DNA from: DASSUW01 sp963830725
Lineage (GTDB): Bacteria; Actinomycetota; Thermoleophilia; Solirubrobacterales; Solirubrobacteraceae
Direction: 5' to 3'
DNA: 64,000 nt
Assembly: GCA_963830725.1 (NCBI GenBank)
Contig: CAWHNO010000014.1
Location: forward strand, 124,001-188,000
Part shown: positions 53,270-61,064 of the stretch, in pieces
Layout: every line of letters begins with the position of its first letter
How positions within the stretch are numbered: position 1 is the stretch's first letter
Notes under the pieces: generated by a model
Told to the model about the DNA's origin: nothing
The model's database searches: none
What the model saw: only the letters and a program-made list of their open reading frames with translations
Made by a program: the position numbers and the translations under genes

Positions 53270-54129
53270 ACGTCGGAGGCGTCGTCGCCGAGCAGCGGCT
53301 GCCAGTGGTCGGCGGTGAGCCGGGCCCCGTCGGTGGTCTCGCAGAAGCCGGTCAGGACCGCGGCGAAGCGCTCCGGGTCGGCGGCGTGCGGGAGGTGACC
53401 GGCGCCGTCGAAGACCTCGAAGCGGCTGCCCGTCATCGCCTCGTGCGCCGCGACGCCGTGGGACACCGGGATGATCGAGTCGCGCTCGCCCCACACGATC
53501 AGGCTCGGGATCAGCGAGGCGAGCGCCAGGCGGTCGTGAGCGCTGACCCGCTGACCGCTCGGCTCGATGACCGCGCGTACGGTGTGCAGGAAGGCCTGTC
53601 GCGAGCCCGTGCTGTCGAGCGACGCGAAGCCTTGGGCGAGCACTTCGACGTCACCGCCGGGCGCCAGCCGCGCGCGTCGCAGCAGGCCGCCCAGCCGGCG
53701 CCCGGCCCCCACGAGCGGCGTCGAGGTCAGCACCGGCAGGACGTAGTCGGCGCCCGGGAGCGCGGCCGCCCGCAGCAGCAGGTGCACCTCGCGGCCGAGC
53801 CCGCCGCTGGACACGAGCACGAGCCGCTCGCAGCGCTCCGGGAACTGGTAGGCGAACTGCATGGCGATGCCGCCGCCGAGCGAGTGCCCGACCACCGTCA
53901 CGTGCTCGACCCCCAGCGCGGTGAGGAGGTCGCGCACCCCGGTCGCATGGGCGCCGAGCGAGTAGTCGCCGCGCGGCGTCGCCGACTCCCCGTGGCCGAG
54001 CAGGTCGGGAGCGATCAGGGTGAAGCGCTCGCTCAGCGCGGGCGCCACGAGCTCCCAGGTCTGCGACGAGTTCGCGATGCCGTGCAGGAGCAGGAGCACG
54101 GGGCCGCTGCCGGCGGTCCGGTACGTCAC
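53266..54129 (-). CDS. alpha/beta hydrolase
   Basis: 287 residues. VLLLLHGIANSSQTWELVAP with the oxyanion hole, APDLLGHGESATPRG, nucleophile VVGHSLGGGIAMQFAYQFPE, Asp in IVWGERDSIIPVSHG and His in GAGHLPHAADPERF. Substrate unknown. It starts at GTG 54129; the frame is open upstream to ~54190 with TLTPHELTLHGHA but has no ordinary start codon there. Its stop overlaps the end of the convergent flippase gene. Confidence 0.9.
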   Translation of the reverse strand: MTYRTAGSGPVLLLLHGIANSSQTWELVAPALSERFTLIAPDLLGHGESATPRGDYSLGAHATGVRDLLTALGVEHVTVVGHSLGGGIAMQFAYQFPERCERLVLVSSGGLGREVHLLLRAAALPGADYVLPVLTSTPLVGAGRRLGGLLRRARLAPGGDVEVLAQGFASLDSTGSRQAFLHTVRAVIEPSGQRVSAHDRLALASLIPSLIVWGERDSIIPVSHGVAAHEAMTGSRFEVFDGAGHLPHAADPERFAAVLTGFCETTDGARLTADHWQPLLGDDASDV

Positions 54130-54193
54130 CGCATGCCCGTGCAGCGTCAGCTCGTGCGGGGTCAGCGTCGCCAGTTCCGGCTCCTCACGTTCC

Positions 54194-54490
54194 TCAGGCT
54201 ACGTGCCCGCCCGCGGTGAGGACCGCGAGCAGGTCGCCGACGCGCCGGTTGCGGGCAAGGGCGTCGGGGACGGGGAGGTCGGACCGGATCGTGTAGCGGT
54301 TCCGGCGGCCGACGCGACGGCGCGACACGTAGCCCGCGTCGGCGAGCTCCCCGACGATGCGGTGGGCGGCCCGCTCCGTGATCCCGACAGCCACGCCGAT
54401 CTCACGCAGCCGGATCCCCGGGTCCTGGGCGATGCAGATCAGCACCCGCCCGTGGTTCGTCAGGAACGACCATGTCGCAGGTTCGGACAT
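54194..54490 (-). CDS. winged-helix DNA-binding protein (MarR/ArsR-like)
   Basis: 98 residues from ATG 54490: SEPATWSFLTNHGRVLICIA, then HTH GIRLREIGVAVGITERAAHR and the wing VSRRRVGRRNRYTI. It consists of one winged helix with a short C-terminal helix. The target is unknown. An in-frame GTG/ATG 12 nt upstream (54502) is an alternative; TATCAT lies just before that. Confidence 0.75.
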   Translation of the reverse strand: MSEPATWSFLTNHGRVLICIAQDPGIRLREIGVAVGITERAAHRIVGELADAGYVSRRRVGRRNRYTIRSDLPVPDALARNRRVGDLLAVLTAGGHVA

Positions 54491-54546
54491 GCGCGAAACC
54501 ATGATACGAATTTCTAGATTTGGCGTTCAGCTATAGTTGCGGGGCG

Positions 54547-54759
54547 ATGAGCGACACCGGCAAGAACGAGCGGCCGGCCGCCCCTCCGAAGCGTGGTGAA
54601 GCCGCATGGCGAGCTGCCAAGGAGGAGATCGCCAGCCGCAACGAGAAGGCCAGTAGGCTCGCCCGGGCGCGGCGGCAGGCCGAGTACGAGGAGCTGGCCG
54701 CGCGCCGTCGGGCCGACGAGCTGCGCGAGCGCGCGGAGCTCGCGAAGCGCAGACCGTAG
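54547..54759 (+). CDS. small charged helical protein
   Basis: 70 residues: SDTGKNERPAAPPKRGEAAW, then a continuous charged helix (RLARARRQAEYEELAARRRA). No known domain. TATAGT lies 9 nt upstream. The next gene 25 nt downstream is similar in size and composition. The function is unknown. Confidence 0.6.
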   Translation: MSDTGKNERPAAPPKRGEAAWRAAKEEIASRNEKASRLARARRQAEYEELAARRRADELRERAELAKRRP

Positions 54760-54784
54760 CCCCCAGACGAAACGGACCGACCGC

Positions 54785-54958
54785 ATGGCATCGAGCTCCA
54801 AGCACAAGACCACCATGGCAAAGCTGAATCGCGAGCGGGCGCTGCAGGAGCGCCGCCTCGAGAAGCAGGCCAAGAAGGACGCGCGGAAGCGCGCCGCGGC
54901 CGCTGAGGCGGCAGCTCCGGGCGAGCCGGCGGACGTCCCGGAGAACCGCACCTCGTAG
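54785..54958 (+). CDS. small charged helical protein
   Basis: 57 residues: ASSSKHKTTMAKLNRERALQ, a Lys/Arg-rich helix, then an Ala-rich acidic tail ending PENRTS. No known domain. Probably co-transcribed with the gene at 54547. The function is unknown. Confidence 0.55.
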   Translation: MASSSKHKTTMAKLNRERALQERRLEKQAKKDARKRAAAAEAAAPGEPADVPENRTS

Positions 54959-55060
54959 ACGGGCCGGAAGGCGCCGTAGCGCCAGATGATGGTGGCGATC
55001 AGGAAGAGCCCGTAGTCGAGGGCGAACTCGCGGCGCACGACGCCGAGCTTCGCGAGAACG
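54957..55060 (-). other. unidentified coding remnant with one hydrophobic segment
   Basis: A minus-strand frame reads VVLAKLGVVRREFALDYGLF then IATIIWRYGAFRPVYE, protein-like sequence with a possible membrane helix but no start or stop fitting a gene of its own. It lies between the small charged gene and the VOC gene and is probably a relic. Confidence 0.35.
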
Positions 55061-55061
55061 A

Positions 55062-55424
55062 CTATCGGTGAGAACCGGCTTCGGTGTCGAGCGGCGCGCC
55101 ACCGAATCCCAATTCGTTGCCGTCCGGGTCGCGGTACAGCGCCTTGCGCACGCCGTTGGAGTAGGTGAGACGCTCGTCGGGCTCGAGTCCGCGAGCAGCG
55201 ACCGCGGCTATGTGACCATCGAGATCGTCGAGGAAGAGGGTCACCACGGAGTTGCCGGCGCCGTCGCTGTGTTCCACGACGTAGACCGAGCGGTCTTCGG
55301 CAACCGTCCAGACCGCCTCGGTGGCGTTGGGGAAGAACGACGGCTCGCCGAACAGCCGCTCGTACCACGGTTGGGCCGCCTGCAGGTCCCGCACCCGCAG
55401 ACCCGCGAAGAGGTGCAACGACAT
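55062..55424 (-). CDS. VOC-superfamily (glyoxalase-like) protein
   Basis: 120 residues with two beta-alpha-beta-beta-beta units: HLFAGLRVRDLQAAQPWYER at the start and YRDPDGNELGFGG at the end, where Glu is a metal ligand in family members. It could be a dioxygenase, isomerase or resistance protein; this cannot be decided. TAGACT lies exactly 7 nt before ATG 55424. Confidence 0.85.
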   Translation of the reverse strand: MSLHLFAGLRVRDLQAAQPWYERLFGEPSFFPNATEAVWTVAEDRSVYVVEHSDGAGNSVVTLFLDDLDGHIAAVAARGLEPDERLTYSNGVRKALYRDPDGNELGFGGAPLDTEAGSHR

Positions 55425-55509
55425 CGCCGCGAGTCTAGGTCAACGCGGCGGCCGCGACGGTGACGCCGCTCGGGTCGAGCGATGAGTTCCGTTAGGGCTC
55501 CGCGTCGTG

Positions 55510-56094
55510 TCAGCGCGCCGGTCGTGCCTCGAGCCAGCGCTCGACCGCCTCGCTCGCCTGGTCCACCGCCGCCTCCGGCGTGGCGCCCCGGTGACGCAGA
55601 GTTCGCCACACCTCGACGTCGGTCAGTGCCCTCAGGGACGGCACCGAGGAGCTGTCGGGGCGCAGCGGACGGAGCGCCTCGACGACGAGGGCGTCGAGGG
55701 CGTCGTCGAGCGCCTCCATCGACTCGTCCACGACCGGCACATCGCTGCGCTCGCGGCGCCCGACCGTGATGCCGTCCGCCCCGCGCTCGTAGGCGCCGAA
55801 GAACGTCTCGACCAGGCGGTGGATCCGCTCGTGCTCGGATGCGGCGCCGGCGAAGACCACGCGCGCTCGATCGTGCGGCGGAAGCTGCAGGCTCTCCATG
55901 AGGTGCTGAGCGCAGCTTCTGACCAGGTCATCGAATGTCGGAAACAGCGCCTCCACGGTCTCCACCGGCACACGCGCCTTGTCGGCGATCTCCGACCACG
56001 TCGTCGCCTCGATGCCCTGGCTCGTGTGCAGCTCGAGCGAGGACTCGATGATTCGCTCACGGGTGGGGTCGACCTCGCGGGGCTCGCCTGGCTC
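55510..56094 (-). pseudogene. TetR-family regulator lacking a start codon
   Basis: In frame from ~56094: DPTRERIIESSLELHTSQGI, then EATTWSEIADKARVPVETVE and ALFPTFDDL make a TetR helix-turn-helix, followed by a complete ligand-binding domain down to 55510. No ATG, GTG or TTG precedes the HTH in this frame; the first GTG (55971) would remove it. The 5' end meets the truncated nitrilase-like fragment at 56095, so a deletion junction is likely. Confidence 0.6.
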
Positions 56095-56754
56095 GTCCCC
56101 GTACGCTGCCTCGAAGCCGCGTTCAGGGAGCGTGTGGGCGCGGGGACCAGCCGGCTGCGCCTCGTCGTGGCCGGCAGCGGCAACGTGGACGGCTCCTCAC
56201 CGCCGGCGAACGAAGCGGTGCTGCTCGACGCGCGCACGGGCGAGGTGCTCGTCCGTCAGCGCAAGGTCCACCCGTTCAACTTCTCGCACGACGATCTGGA
56301 GCTGTGGGGGCTGAGCGATCGCCTGACGGGTCCGATCGACGAGGACCTGAGCCGCGGCGAGCGAGTATGCGTGGTGGAAGCCGGCGGCGCCCGGCTGGCG
56401 ATCCTGGTATGCGAGGACCTGGCTCGGCTACACGCGTTCGCCGCGGCGCTTCACGCCCATGGGGTGTCGCTGCTCCTGGTGCCGGTGTTCGCTCGGCCGA
56501 CCAAGGACCGACGCTGGGAGCGCGCGCGGGCCGAGGTCTACAGCGACGCCATCGGCTCGACCGTCGTGGTCGCCAACAGCCTGGTGATCGCTGAGATCCT
56601 GCGCAGCCCCACGCCGGTGGGGACGGCGATCGCCGTCGCGCCGGGCCACGTCGCGGTCGGGCACTCGTGCGAGCCGGACGACATCGTGGTGTTCGCACTC
56701 GACTGCGACCGCCCCCGCGTGGCGTACGAGCCTGTGGCCGTCACGAACCACTGA
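56095..56754 (+). pseudogene. 5'-truncated carbon-nitrogen hydrolase (nitrilase superfamily)
   Basis: From ~56095 the frame reads VPVRCLEAAFRERVGAGTSR, then NEAVLLDARTGEVLVRQRKV with the catalytic Lys, AILVCEDLARLHAFAAALHA with the catalytic Cys, and GSTVVVANSLVI. The N-terminal part with the catalytic Glu is missing and there is no start codon at the junction. It is a broken amidohydrolase-type gene, converging on arsC. Confidence 0.6.
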
Positions 56755-56811
56755 AGCGCGGGCCTGCCGCGAACGACGTCGGCGATTCGCCAACGCCTGA
56801 CGATCGCGCTG

Positions 56812-57471
56812 CTAGCGGGAGGCTCCGACGGGTGTGGTGAGTTCGGCGAGGAGGGCCTGTACGCGTTGGCTGATGTCGTCGCGGATGCGCCGTACGCCGT
56901 CGAGGTCGGTGTCGGCGGGGTCGTCGACTTGCCAGTCTTCGTAGCGCTTGCCGGGGTAGATCGGGCAGGCGTCGCCGCAGCCCATGGTGACGACGGCGTC
57001 GGCGGCCTGGACGACCTCGTCGGTCATCGGTTTGGGGAATGCCTTGCTGATGTCGATCCCCAGCTCGCTCATGGCGGTGACGACGTCTGGGTTGATCTGG
57101 TCGGCGGGGGCGCTGCCGGCGGAGCGGACGTGGACGCGGCCCTGCGCGTAGTGGTCGAGCAGCGCGGCGGCCATCTGGCTGCGGCCGGCGTTCTGGACGC
57201 ACACGAACAGGACCTCGGGCACGGGCTTGGCGACGGTGCCCTCGACCTGGCCGAGTGCGCGCAGGCGCTCGCGCGCGAAGCGATGCACGAACAGCGGCAC
57301 GTAGTCCGTGAACCGTGCGCCCTTGAGCGCGACGAGCGATTCGGCCATGAAGCGCTCGATCGTCTCGGCGGAGAAGATGCCGGCGAACTCCTCGCTGAGT
57401 CTGTCCAGGCCCTTTTCGAGGTGCCCGCGGGTGATCAGGTCGACGTCGAGCTCGCGCAGCGTGGTGGCCAT
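56812..57471 (-). CDS. arsC: arsenate reductase (LMW phosphatase type) with N-terminal helical domain
   Basis: 219 residues. Residues ~1-78 form a three-helix domain (HLEKGLDRLSEEFAGIFSAE) found fused to such reductases in actinobacteria. The C-terminal phosphatase-fold domain has the P-loop LFVCVQNAGRSQMAAALLDH, further Cys in MGCGDACPIYPGKRYEDWQV and the Asp in DPAD. It reduces arsenate to arsenite using a thiol. A GAGGAGG ribosome-binding site precedes ATG 57471. It is divergent from arsR. Confidence 0.9.
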   Translation of the reverse strand: MATTLRELDVDLITRGHLEKGLDRLSEEFAGIFSAETIERFMAESLVALKGARFTDYVPLFVHRFARERLRALGQVEGTVAKPVPEVLFVCVQNAGRSQMAAALLDHYAQGRVHVRSAGSAPADQINPDVVTAMSELGIDISKAFPKPMTDEVVQAADAVVTMGCGDACPIYPGKRYEDWQVDDPADTDLDGVRRIRDDISQRVQALLAELTTPVGASR

Positions 57472-57512
57472 GGCCGGTCCTCCTCGTGCCTGGAAGTCTG
57501 CGGCAGGGGCCG

Positions 57513-57558
57513 ATGCTATCCATTGACATGCGTCGGTTCAATTGATATGCATAGATTG
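57513..57558. promoter_or_regulatory. overlapping divergent arsC / arsR promoters with ArsR operator
   Basis: Plus strand: TTGACA (57523-57528), 17 nt, TATGCA (57546-57551), then 7 nt to ATG 57559. Minus strand: TTGAAC (57536-57541), 17 nt, TAGCAT (57513-57518) toward arsC. TCAAT-N12-ATTGA (57538-57559 region) is a candidate ArsR inverted repeat over the arsR -10. One bound repressor could block both promoters. Confidence 0.7.
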
Positions 57559-57912
57559 ATGGCGATCGATCTGGAACTGGCGCCGAAGACCAAGCGCCCC
57601 GCCGGCGAGCCGTGCTGCGAGCCGGTCGTCTACCCGGATGTCGAGCGCGCGCAGGCGATCCGGATGGCCGACGTGGCGAAGGCCCTGGGCGACCCGATCC
57701 GCCTGCAGCTCGTCGACGTGCTGCGCAGGCACGCCGGCAAGGTGTGCGTGTGCGAGCTGGTGCCGCTGTTCGACATCTCCCAGCCCACGCTCTCGCACCA
57801 TCTCAAGCGGCTGCGTGAGGCCGGCATCGTCGACTCCGAGCGGCGCGGCCTGTGGGCCTACTACTACGTGATCCCCGACGCCCTTGAGGAGCTGACCGCA
57901 TGGCTGAGCTGA
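57559..57912 (+). CDS. arsR: ArsR/SmtB-family arsenic-responsive repressor
   Basis: 117 residues. Winged helix: RMADVAKALGDPIRLQLVDV, then metal-binding CVCELVPLFDISQPTLSHHL (Cys pair on the recognition helix). An extra CCEPVVYP near the N-terminus gives more thiols. Released from DNA by arsenite. The start ATG 57559 was chosen because it lies 7 nt from a good -10 box; ATG 57547 is within that box. It overlaps arsM by 13 nt. Confidence 0.92.
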   Translation: MAIDLELAPKTKRPAGEPCCEPVVYPDVERAQAIRMADVAKALGDPIRLQLVDVLRRHAGKVCVCELVPLFDISQPTLSHHLKRLREAGIVDSERRGLWAYYYVIPDALEELTAWLS

Positions 57913-58823
57913 CGACTGCCGCCGAGACGGAGGCCGCTCCCGGCGGCTGCTGTTCGCCCGCGGCGCAGGAGAGCTGCTGCGAGCCCTCCGAGAAGGCCGT
58001 CTGCTGCGACACAAGCGCCGCCGGCGGCACGTGCGGCTGCGCCGGGGACCAGGCCGTGCTCCCGGAGGCGGGCGACCTGCGCGAGGCCGTGCGCGAGCGC
58101 TACGCCGCGGCCGCCCGCGTGACCACGGGCGCGACTGCGGTGGCCGGCTGCTGCGAGCCCAACCCGGCCGCGATCAGCGACGAGCAGGCCGAGCTGTTCG
58201 GCGCCCGGTTGTACGCCGACGGCGAGCGCGACGAGCTGCCCGACACCGCGCTGCTCGGCTCGCTGGGTTGCGGCAACCCGACCGCCGTGGCCGCGCTGCA
58301 CGAGGGCGAGACGGTGCTCGACCTCGGCTCGGGCGGCGGCATCGACGTGCTGCTGTCCGCCCGCCGCGTCGGCCCCACCGGCACCGCCTACGGGCTCGAC
58401 ATGACCGACGAGATGCTCGAGCTCGCGCGCGCCAACCAGGGCAAGGCCGGGATCGACAACGTCCACTGGCTCAAGGGGCACATCGAGGACATCCCGCTGC
58501 CGGCCGGCTCAGTCGACGTCGTGCTCTCCAACTGCGTGATCAACCTCTCCACCGACAAGCCGCGCGTGCTGCGCGAGGCCGCCCGCGTGCTCAAGCCAGG
58601 CGGGCGCTTCGCCGTCTCGGACGTCGTCGCCGACCCCGACATCGACGACGCCACGCGCGGCGACCTCGCGCAGTACGTCGGCTGCGTCGCCGGCGCGCTC
58701 ACCCGCGACGAGTACGCCCGTTACCTCGCCGACGCCGGCCTGGCCGACGTCGAGATCATCGAGACCCACCGCGTGCACGAGCACGCCGGCTCGGCGATCG
58801 TGCGCGCCCGCAAGCCCGCGTAG
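57900..58823 (+). CDS. arsM: arsenite S-adenosylmethionine methyltransferase
   Basis: 307 residues. The SAM-binding motif I VLDLGSGGGIDVLLSARRVG and the three ArsM cysteines are visible: LLGSLGCGNPTAVA, LSNCVINLS and YVGCVAGALT. The N-terminal ~60 residues are rich in Cys pairs (GGCCSPAAQESCCEPSEKAV), perhaps extra arsenic-binding sites. It methylates arsenite to volatile or less toxic forms. Overlap with arsR implies one operon. Confidence 0.94.
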   Translation: MAELTTAAETEAAPGGCCSPAAQESCCEPSEKAVCCDTSAAGGTCGCAGDQAVLPEAGDLREAVRERYAAAARVTTGATAVAGCCEPNPAAISDEQAELFGARLYADGERDELPDTALLGSLGCGNPTAVAALHEGETVLDLGSGGGIDVLLSARRVGPTGTAYGLDMTDEMLELARANQGKAGIDNVHWLKGHIEDIPLPAGSVDVVLSNCVINLSTDKPRVLREAARVLKPGGRFAVSDVVADPDIDDATRGDLAQYVGCVAGALTRDEYARYLADAGLADVEIIETHRVHEHAGSAIVRARKPA

Positions 58824-58846
58824 CCGCCGCTCGGCGGGCGTTGTGC

Positions 58847-59659
58847 TCAGCACGCGAGTTCGATCGCGGGGCTGGCCGCGTTCTGGACGAGTTGCGCGAG
58901 GGCGGCGCGCTGGATGCGCGACACGTGCATCTGTGAGCAACCGATGCGTCGGGCGATCTCGATCTGGGTGAGGTCCTCGCGGAAGCGCAGATGCAGCACG
59001 AGCTGGTCCCGCTCTGACAGCGTGTCCAACAGGCGGTCGAGGGTCGCGGAGGTTTCAGCGTCCTCGAAGCCGGGGTCGTCGCCGCCGAGCCGTTCTCCGA
59101 GCGTCGCTGCGTCGCCCTCCTGTGTCGTCGCGGGACGGTCGAGCGAGTCGCCCCCACGCGCCTGGGCCGCTTCGGAGGCGTCGATGAGTTCTTCGAGTGT
59201 GCAGCCGACCTGCGCGGCGAGCTCGCGGGCGGTCGGGTTGCGCCCGAGATCATTGGTGAGCTGCTCGCGCTCGCGTTCGATCCGGATGGCGCGCTCCTGC
59301 AGGGCGCGCGGCGGGCGGACCGTCCAGGTGAAGTCGCGAAAGTATCGCCGGATCTCGCCCTGGATGGTCGGTATCGCGAACGTGCTGAATGAGGTGCCAA
59401 GCGCTGGGTCATAGCGGTCCAGCGCCTTCAGGAGCCCGATCGCGGCGATCTGCTCGAGGTCCTCGAGGGGGACTCGCATGCCACGATCGAAGCGCCGAGC
59501 GATCGAGTAGGCAAGCGGCAAGTAGCTACGGACCAGGCGTTCGCGGGTCCTCGGATCGCGGTTGTCGGCGTAGGCGCGCAGGTCTGCTGCCTGGCGCTCG
59601 CGACTATTCGCGGCGCTTCCGAGCGCCGCTCGCGATCTGGGCGACTCGTCACGGGCCAT
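58847..59659 (-). CDS. SigB/SigF-type alternative sigma factor
   Basis: 270 residues from ATG 59659. Region 2: RERLVRSYLPLAYSIARRFD, LEDLEQIAAIGLLKALDRYD and TFAIPTIQGEIRRYFRDFTW; region 3: RNPTARELAAQVGCTLEELI; region 4: LSERDQLVLHLRFREDLTQI followed by EIARRIGCSQMHVSRIQR. This is the general-stress sigma type controlled by partner switching. It overlaps the STAS gene by 11 nt. No anti-sigma kinase is next to it. Confidence 0.93.
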   Translation of the reverse strand: MARDESPRSRAALGSAANSRERQAADLRAYADNRDPRTRERLVRSYLPLAYSIARRFDRGMRVPLEDLEQIAAIGLLKALDRYDPALGTSFSTFAIPTIQGEIRRYFRDFTWTVRPPRALQERAIRIEREREQLTNDLGRNPTARELAAQVGCTLEELIDASEAAQARGGDSLDRPATTQEGDAATLGERLGGDDPGFEDAETSATLDRLLDTLSERDQLVLHLRFREDLTQIEIARRIGCSQMHVSRIQRAALAQLVQNAASPAIELAC

Positions 59660-60200
59660 CCGTCGACGCCTCCCTTTCACGATCCGCGAGCAAGGATTCG
59701 CCTGCTTCGGTATCCAGGACGTCCTCTGGCGCCGCGAACGGCAACGCCTGATCCAGCCCGCACAGCTGGATCGCTTTGTCGATCGGAGCCGCAGGCGCGA
59801 GCAGCGTCAGCTGGAATCCGTCGCGCTGCGCTCGCTGGTCGAGCGCCACCAGCAGGTGCAGACCGGAGGAGTCGATGAAGGACAGGCCGCGGAGATCGAC
59901 CAGCAGGCGCGCGGCAGGCTCGAAGCCCTTCGGCGCGGCGCGGAGAGCTTCGCCGATGGCAACGTCGAGCGCGGCGCGGAGCGTCTCGACGGTGGCGACG
60001 TCGAGCTCGCCGCGGGGTTGCACGATCGTGAGGTGATCACACCGCTGCACCTCGACGGCTAAGGGCTCGAGATCGGATATCGCGGCTGCTGGAGTTGATC
60101 CGGTGAAACGCCCGCCGTCGGATGACGAGCGACTCGTTTCCACGACGGTCAGCTGCGCACGACCCCGGGACGCGGCGCTCTGGCTAGCAGGGAAGCTCAT
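59649..60200 (-). CDS. STAS-domain anti-anti-sigma factor
   Basis: 183 residues. The N-terminal ~50 residues are disordered (Ser-rich). The STAS domain has VQPRGELDVATVETLRAALD and LLVDLRGLSFIDSSGLHLLV, where the Ser in DSSGL is the residue phosphorylated by anti-sigma kinases. It would release the sigma factor encoded immediately downstream by binding its (unseen) anti-sigma factor. Confidence 0.9.
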   Translation of the reverse strand: MSFPASQSAASRGRAQLTVVETSRSSSDGGRFTGSTPAAAISDLEPLAVEVQRCDHLTIVQPRGELDVATVETLRAALDVAIGEALRAAPKGFEPAARLLVDLRGLSFIDSSGLHLLVALDQRAQRDGFQLTLLAPAAPIDKAIQLCGLDQALPFAAPEDVLDTEAGESLLADREREASTDGP

Positions 60201-60389
60201 CAGGAATCGCCTTCGGTCCTCGGGAATCTCAAATTCTCGGATTGGATGCGGCCAAAGCTCGTCGTTTCGCGCAACACTGTCAGGACCGTATCATGGTCTG
60301 ATGAGAATATGAGGAAATTGTCAACCCAATTACTCATCAAGAACGATTCAAGAGCTCGCGTGCTGCAGGAATCGGTTAGCATCGCGGCT

Positions 60390-61064
60390 GTGTCTGACGA
60401 AGCTCGCGAGAGTCGCGGCGTCTACAGCATCGGTGCGGTGGCTCGAATGCTGGGGATTGCGGTCGCGACGATCCGCAACTGGGAGGACCGCTACGGGTCG
60501 GTCGTGCCGGAACGGAGCGCGGGGGGACACCGTCTCTACTCGCGTGACCAGATAGAGCAGCTGCGCTTCGTCGCTGCGGAGATTTCGCGCGGCCTGTCGG
60601 CGGCCGACGCTCACCGGCTGCTGGCCGAACCGAGCGAGGGTGGCCACCCCCTAGGGAACGGCGGGCGAAGCGGTGGTCCGCGGCTGCTCGTGCTGCTTGC
60701 CGAACGCGATCCCGTGGCCGCGGATCTGGCGCAGTTCTTCCTTCGTACCGAAGGGTATGAGGTGAGCCTGGCGTTGACGGTCGGCGAGGCTGAGCAGCAG
60801 TGGCTCGACAGCCGGCCCCAGCTCGCGATCGTGGAGCTGATGATCTCCGGAGGTGAGGGTTCGGAACTGTGCCGGCGCTTGAAGCAGCACGATGCTGGGG
60901 CCGTGCTCGCCATCTCCGTGCTGCAGGCTCGAGACGAGGCGCTGGCGGCGGGGGCTGACGCCTTCTTGCAGAAGCCGCTTGATCCGCTCGAACTCGTCTC
61001 CACCGTCAAGGACCTGCTCGGAGTGAGTGCGCTGGTCACTCGCCGCGGGCCCGAGAGTGCCTAG
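60390..61064 (+). CDS. MerR-type HTH fused to a response-regulator receiver-like domain
   Basis: About 224 residues from GTG 60390 (SDEARESRGVYSIGAVARML). The MerR helix-turn-helix is GIAVATIRNWEDRYGSVVPE then HRLYSRDQIEQLRFVAAEIS. A receiver-like domain follows: LLVLLAERDPVAADLAQFFL, VELMISGGEGSELCRRLKQH and AFLQKPLDPLELVSTVKDLL. The usual phospho-Asp position reads Glu (IVELM), so phosphorylation is doubtful. TAGCAT lies 7 nt before GTG 60390; in-frame ATGs at 60309 and 60246 are alternatives. Its stop overlaps the KaiC-like start. Confidence 0.85.
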   Translation: MSDEARESRGVYSIGAVARMLGIAVATIRNWEDRYGSVVPERSAGGHRLYSRDQIEQLRFVAAEISRGLSAADAHRLLAEPSEGGHPLGNGGRSGGPRLLVLLAERDPVAADLAQFFLRTEGYEVSLALTVGEAEQQWLDSRPQLAIVELMISGGEGSELCRRLKQHDAGAVLAISVLQARDEALAAGADAFLQKPLDPLELVSTVKDLLGVSALVTRRGPESA

